Source of the DNA: Macrosoma leucophasiata
Lineage: Eukaryota; Arthropoda; Insecta; Lepidoptera; Hedylidae
DNA: 64,000 nucleotides
NCBI GenBank assembly: GCA_036365455.1
Contig: JAWQUS010000008.1
Span: 21,993,501-22,057,500 of the forward strand
Reading direction: 5' to 3'
In this document: one piece after another, positions 59,544-64,000 of the stretch
Position numbering within the stretch: the first letter of the stretch is position 1
How the letters are laid out: every line of letters begins with the position of its first letter
Position numbers and translations under genes: made by a program
The notes under the pieces: generated by a model
Databases searched by the model: none
Told to the model about the DNA's origin: nothing
Seen by the model: the letters and a program-made list of their open reading frames with translations, nothing else

Positions 59544-59827
59544 CTAGGATAGATACATAAATATGCAATTTGAACTTGACGTCACTAGTATAAAACTAAA
59601 AAAATTAAATACTTATGTATTTAATTTTTAATTGTAATTTATGAATACATGTTATTTCAGTTTATATATTATGATTATAACTCGATTTTCTAATCGGGGT
59701 GATAGAGAGTGTGCATTATTCCCGTTATATATGGTATAGTTAGTACCATTGTTTAGTAGGGATAGTTCAGGTATTTGATAAAATCGAATCGCCATTCTAA
59801 CTATAAGTTAACAAAAAAAATTCTTAC

Positions 59828-59946
59828 TTGTTGGACAATTTGGACGTAACACTGACATAGGAGCAGTTATATTTCATACAGGGCGCGTCGACGGGAGCTT
59901 CATCTTGGACCGTGGTGGCGCCATCTGCCGACAGCTTTACTAGTTT
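59828..59946 (-). CDS. hiw: Highwire/MYCBP2 exon 5 of the visible set
   Basis: 119-nt exon, TTTTGTGCAG acceptor and GTAAGA donor, phase 0 in and phase 2 out. It encodes a weakly conserved linker (KLVKLSADGATTVQDE, then CMKYNCSYVSVTSKL). Assigned because both its phases fit exons 4 and 6 and the frame is open throughout. Confidence 0.82.
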
Positions 59947-60469
59947 CTGCACAAAATGGACCAAACTTCGGCTAAGCAGTCATTCATGCAGACCCTTTTC
60001 ATGTTAAACTATCTAAAGAACTAACCTCCTGATTCATATACGTATTTTAGCTAAGTTGTTGCAAATCTCTCTTTGTTTTTTCTAGTCGCATCTGATAATG
60101 AGACTAGAAAAGACAAAGCACATTATATCTAAAACGTATCTAATGTACGGTCATGAATAAGGGGTAAATGTTTTTATACTCATGATTTATACTCATAGTC
60201 AGCGAGCGATGTCCAATTTAGATCACTAAATTGGACAGACTTGCCTGGGTCAGGCAGGTCTGCGATGCGATAGAAATTGTTGATGTCGATGCAATAACAA
60301 ACTACAAAATATAGTATGGTATTATAATAAGTGATAATGTTTTTTAGTTTTCTGTTCCTTGCCAATTTTTATCAAATATAAACCGGATGCTGCTTCCTCC
60401 AATCCAGAAAATATGTAGGCAGAAATAACTGTCAGTAAAATAAAAACACGTTTATGAAAACTGGCGTCG

Positions 60470-60745
60470 GGACGTGACGACCCCACCGCCCACTTTCACT
60501 TAAAAATAATTCTTCCACGAGTGCAGTCAGTCTACCGAACAACGGCGCCCAAACCATTACAATGGGCGGTAGTAAGTGCAATAATGCACGTTGGGCAGCA
60601 GCGCTCTGCGAAAAAACAACCGACGAATTGGCATTAGGTCGCCAATCCGCATGCCAAGCGTGGCGATTATGCCATATTCCCCCTATGAGACGCTTTGGTC
60701 CATCAGTGGACAGTGGATGTATTTCGGTTGATATGACGATGACAA
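60470..60745 (+). repeat. Interspersed repeat E, longest copy
   Basis: Starts with CGTGACGACCCCACCGCCCA and ends with GTGGACAGTGGATGTATTTC. Open frames across it are repeat-derived. Confidence 0.65.
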
Positions 60746-60802
60746 TGAAAATATGAACAAACATCGATGAGGCGAATGAATGATTATATTAACCTTGTAT
60801 AC

Positions 60803-60968
60803 CTTCCTGAATGGTAGATCAGCTGGTCGGCCATCCTTTGTGCATTGGCAGCGTTTTTTCGGAGCACCACACGCCGTGAAAACTGTGAGAGTATCTTCGG
60901 GCTGCCCCGTTATACTCCTCGGATCGAATTCCAGTACAATCCACGACACGGTCGGTGGGAACAGAACT
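60803..60968 (-). CDS. hiw: Highwire/MYCBP2 exon 4 of the visible set
   Basis: 166-nt exon, TCATGCAG acceptor and GTATAC donor, phase 2 in and phase 0 out. It reads VLFPPTVSWIVLEFDPRS, then TGQPEDTLTVF. This is the FP..V.W...EFDP....QPED.L pattern of the beta-sandwich after the second PHR domain in MYCBP2. A Cys-rich insert (CGAPKKRCQC) follows that I do not know from other species. Confidence 0.92.
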
Positions 60969-61013
60969 CTGCATGAGACATTAGGGATTTTATGATCTAG
61001 AATTACAATAACA

Positions 61014-61250
61014 TACAGTGCTCCACAGTAAATATTGCACATCGAGCTTAAGAAGACTTCGGCTTATTTCGGGTCTGTAGAGCGTTATCTCTTTCGCACA
61101 GTAGCTATTTGACGTTTGTCGACCATTTTGATCAAGTTTTGACCAATATCAGACTGTGACCGGTCTGTCAGTGCTTACTTAGGGAGTGTGCAGCAGAGAT
61201 AACGCTCTACGAAGTCGAAACGAGCCGATCGTCTCTTTCGTAGGTCGAGC
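61014..61250. mobile_element. Palindromic MITE family A, copy 5
   Basis: In the Highwire intron between exons 3 and 4. It has the typical interior (TTGACGTTTGTCGACCATTT) but its right end is replaced by the perfect hairpin at 61220-61274. Confidence 0.75.
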
Positions 61251-61274
61251 CTACGAAAGAGACGATCGGCTCGT
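61220..61274. repeat. Perfect 25-bp-arm hairpin next to a splice donor
   Basis: Arms 61220-61244 and 61250-61274 are perfectly complementary with a 5-nt loop. The structure starts 25 nt inside the intron after Highwire exon 3, whose donor is at 61298-61299. Confidence 0.9.
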
Positions 61275-61299
61275 GTTAACGTGTTAATCCACAACTGAC

Positions 61300-61466
61300 C
61301 GTGTGTTGGTAACGGTGGCTTGTTTGTAGGGATGGTCGCTCTCGACCCACGTGTAGCAGTGAGAGGTGGTGTTGGTGGGGCACTCCTCGACGCCGGGCAG
61401 CAGGATGTTCATGGCCGAAACAAGAGGAAACAGCTTGCGGATCATGTCCAGGATTTTGATGCAACT
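61300..61466 (-). CDS. hiw: Highwire/MYCBP2 exon 3 of the visible set
   Basis: 167-nt exon, TTGTAG acceptor and GTCAGT donor, phase 0 in and phase 2 out. It encodes IKILDMIRKLFPLVSAMN and, after an NTT sequon, YTWVESDHPYKQATVTN. The VESDHPYK.ATV motif is conserved in MYCBP2 family members at the start of the beta-sandwich domain after PHR2. Confidence 0.92.
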
Positions 61467-61504
61467 CTACAAGATTAGAAACAAGTTCCATGTACCATTT
61501 TTTT

Positions 61505-61785
61505 TATGTTATGGAAGTGGCAAACAATGCAATTCACATTCATGTTGAGTGATGACTGCAGCCTATAGACACCCACACTAAGACCAAGGTCAAAATGCAG
61601 ATGCGTTACCACTCCTGAGGCCTAAGGTGTTATGCCTCTGTGCCGGAAATAACAGGGCCATACATTACCACCTGACCGGAACACGATAGTGCTGAACACT
61701 TCCATATAGCGGCAAGTATATTAGGTAATGGGGTGGTGCCTACGCCCGCGAGCTCCGTCACTGGAGCTCTACCACCAGAAAAATG
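61505..61785 (+). repeat. Interspersed repeat D, copy 3
   Basis: Matches 48226-48487 over its length, about 40 bp upstream of Highwire exon 3 in transcript orientation. Confidence 0.8.
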
Positions 61786-62665
61786 GTATAATAGCGTAAG
61801 GATGACGTACCATATCGTAAATATTGTCAAATTTATGGTCTGCTATGGGACAGTGAATGTGTTAATAATAATTCGGTCAGTTGTAAGGATGTTACATCTA
61901 AAAACGAAAGTAAGAACAATGGTTATACACAGAGAGAGAATATGTAATAATACTACGTATCGAATGGATACTTCGACGTCCTCCCGCCCGATTTCCCCGC
62001 ATCACCCAACCTCCTCCCCTCTTATGGGCGACGGTTGGTATTTTGTACGTGCTACGCACACAGGTGCACGTATAAATACATGTTAGTGATTGATGCTGTG
62101 TAATAGAGACCAAATTAAGCTTTTGTATAGAATTTTGGCGGTGTCCGCGGTGTGACACAGACTAATTTAGTCCCAAGTGTTAATACATAGTATACGTTAT
62201 TAGTGAGTATAACGCAAAGTTCTTTAAGCAAAGCTAGCTATATAAAAATTCTATATCTTTAAATGGCAACTTATTTTTAATTAGTCGTCTTTATGACGCA
62301 CTAGGATAGTAAGACAGAACATTAGTTTACATCGCCGATAGATGGCGTTATGCGCTTTATAGTGCATAATATCAATCAATTTTAGTTCAATGCGTAATCT
62401 TCGTAATTATTGTTAATTTACTTTGTTTTACAGGCTACAATTTTTTCTATTGATATACTTACTGATAAAATATGAATATGCTTATCTCACGTCATCATGA
62501 TTATTCAGAAATGGCAACACATCTGCAATATCTACATTGAAATATCTGGTTTCATGTAGATGTTTTAATTTTTAAAGGTTACAGAATTAGTATCCATGTA
62601 AACTGTATGCTTGTTTGCCAGTAAACTTCATGACATAAAACAATAGAAAATGATTGTCAACATAC
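61786..62665. other. Highwire intron between exons 2 and 3
   Basis: Apart from repeat D at its edge, nothing is recognised. A C-rich patch lies near 61980-62030. Confidence 0.4.
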
Positions 62666-62909
62666 CTTGGAATCGTCCATTCCATCCAGATGGGCCAACG
62701 TGTGTGGAATCAGAGTATTAATGACATGAGACTTTTGCAGTATAGAAGCATTCCGCCTCAGGTCTTCAGTGGTGAGCTCATTGCGCAACGAGTTGAAGAA
62801 GTCTACTGCTCGCTCCAATATAATGGACACGACGCGTAATGTTATAGACCGTTGCGTTGCGATCAGCCTTTCGGCGCTTTCTGGGCATAGATCTCGATTC
62901 TTGGTGGTT
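62666..62909 (-). CDS. hiw: Highwire/MYCBP2 exon 2 of the visible set
   Basis: 244-nt exon, TACTTGCAG acceptor and GTATGT donor, phase 2 in and phase 0 out. It encodes an alpha-helical stretch (LRVVSIILERAVDFFNSL, then SILQKSHVINTLIPHTLAHL) that lies between the PHR domain and the HPYK-containing domain, as in MYCBP2. Confidence 0.88.
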
Positions 62910-63508
62910 CTGCAAGTAAAAACATAATATTTGTGAATGGTATAAATAGCTTATAATCTATTCATCGAGACAATCATATAGGAAAATTCGGACTAGCATC
63001 TCATTGGTCCAAAGTCCAAAGTCGGTCATATAGCTAACATAGAACCGCGGGCGTATGCTAGTTTTGCAAGAGAAAGGGCGCTCCATTAGACATTATCGGT
63101 GAATAAAGTATTATAGTAGTTATAGTAAGATGGCGTTCGTCTGAATTAATTCTAGTTAACTCAAAACCCCCATCGAAGGTTTTTAATATTAGATGCTCCG
63201 TACTCAGCGCAAGGGATTTTAGTTTTAGTTTAAATTTAAAACAAATTCAAGGCCTATCCCAACACTGCAGAGGTTTATTCTAACCCACTAAAAAGCGCTT
63301 AAATTATACAAATCCCTATAATAATCGCAACTCTGTCAAAAGAATCTCTATAATGGTTAAGCCGAACAAAGTTTAACCCGGCCCTGTTAACACTAGAACG
63401 GATAAAGTCTTTTCAAGCGCTTAATAAAAAGAACGAGTTTTCCGAGCCCTAGGCGCAGGTGCCCCTGTAGCTGAACGAATCGGATATGAACTGCTAAACC
63501 GTACTTAC
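62910..63508. other. Highwire intron between exons 1 and 2
   Basis: Nothing recognised apart from splice signals. Confidence 0.5.
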
Positions 63509-63687
63509 TGATAGTACAGCAAGGACGGTATCTGACCGCGTGTGACGCAGGTGCCGCTGTAGCTGAGCGAGGTAGGTATGAACTGGAAGGTGGTGCCATC
63601 GGGGCCCTTCACCGAGGTCAGCCCGCACTCTCCGCTCAGTGTCCGACCCCCATGGAACGACACTCTCAGCACGTACCGCACATCCTC
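63509..63687 (-). CDS. hiw: Highwire/MYCBP2 exon 1 of the visible set (end of a PHR domain)
   Basis: Highwire (PAM, Phr1, MYCBP2) is a very large RING-type ubiquitin ligase. In neurons it limits synapse growth and controls axon degeneration, in flies partly by lowering the kinase Wallenda. This 179-nt exon (CACATCAG acceptor, GTAAGT donor, phase 2 out) carries the C-terminal half of a PHR domain: VRYVLRVSFHGGRTLSGECG, then VKGPDGTTF, then RGQIPSLLYY. By position relative to the following exons it is most likely the second PHR domain. The eight exons give about 435 residues, under a tenth of the full protein. Earlier exons lie beyond the right edge, later ones were not found to the left. Confidence 0.93.
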
Positions 63688-64000
63688 CTGATGTGCAAGG
63701 AATTTGAAGAGTTACTTTGAGATTATTTCTCTAGTTAAATTCATTAAAATAATATTGAACAATGATATCTTATTAATATATTAATTCCAGTAAAGTAATG
63801 GTGGTTGAACTATGAACAAATAATCACTCAAGAAATTGCTAAAACGTTAAATTGTTTCAAAAAACATGACTACCCCAAAGTAGTAGGAAAAAGTGGTAGG
63901 AAATGGTAGTAACACCGTGTTAGCAAACACGCGAGTCGTCAGTTAGGTTCTGTCCCATGTAATTCAAACTCAAAGCTTTTTTACACTTGCTGGACTTGGG
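63688..64000. other. Highwire intron up to the window edge
   Basis: AT-rich. The last 130 bases weakly resemble the middle of SINE family A (GTCGTCAGTTAGGTTCTGTC). No exon seen. Confidence 0.4.

Overview
The window is insect nuclear DNA, almost certainly from a moth or butterfly. It is AT-rich. Its genes have short exons and standard GT-AG introns. The space between exons is crowded with repeats of lepidopteran type: mariner copies, tRNA-headed SINEs, Helitron ends, palindromic MITEs and LINE tails. A nuclear copy of mitochondrial COX1 reads in the invertebrate mitochondrial code and resembles lepidopteran COX1. I see no CRISPR array, operon or other bacterial feature.

Three host gene models are supported. 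(1) On the + strand, a single-pass membrane protein with a leucine-rich-repeat-like ectodomain has four visible exons between 12919 and 26287; its 5' end (signal peptide exon) was not found. (2) Also on +, a two-exon paralogue spans 42996-45121, with signal peptide, similar ectodomain, one membrane segment and a short basic tail. Both have the same architecture and a phase-0 intron at the matching place, so I read them as an ancient local duplication. (3) On the - strand, eight exons between 63687 and 54177 encode about 435 residues of the giant ubiquitin ligase Highwire/MYCBP2 (PAM). They run from the end of a PHR domain to the segment before the filamin repeat. Their splice phases chain without a break. 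The upstream exons lie beyond position 64000, and the downstream exons (filamin, DOC, RING) were not found in the window.

Layout: 1-12.9 kb is repeats and unassigned DNA, including a 100-bp tandem array that switches orientation (5.3-6.3 kb). 12.9-27.5 kb is gene 1, whose first visible intron holds two mariners and several MITEs and whose last intron holds the COX1 insert. 27.5-42.8 kb is gene-free as far as I can tell, with an isolated GC-rich island at 32.3 kb, Helitrons and several perfect palindromes. 42.9-45.7 kb is gene 2, with a decayed copy of its own first exon in its intron. 45.7-52.7 kb is repeats. 52.7-64 kb is the Highwire segment, whose introns hold a full-length mariner and many SINEs.

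The most notable observations are the receptor-like paralogue pair with a signalling-type cytoplasmic tail in one member, the decayed first-exon duplicate, a mariner copy with a single visible nonsense codon, a retroposed fragment inside a MITE with a 13-bp target duplication, several long perfect palindromes, and a possible alternative Highwire exon at 52.7 kb. Nothing amounts to a convincing wholly new system. The receptor pair is the best candidate for undescribed biology.
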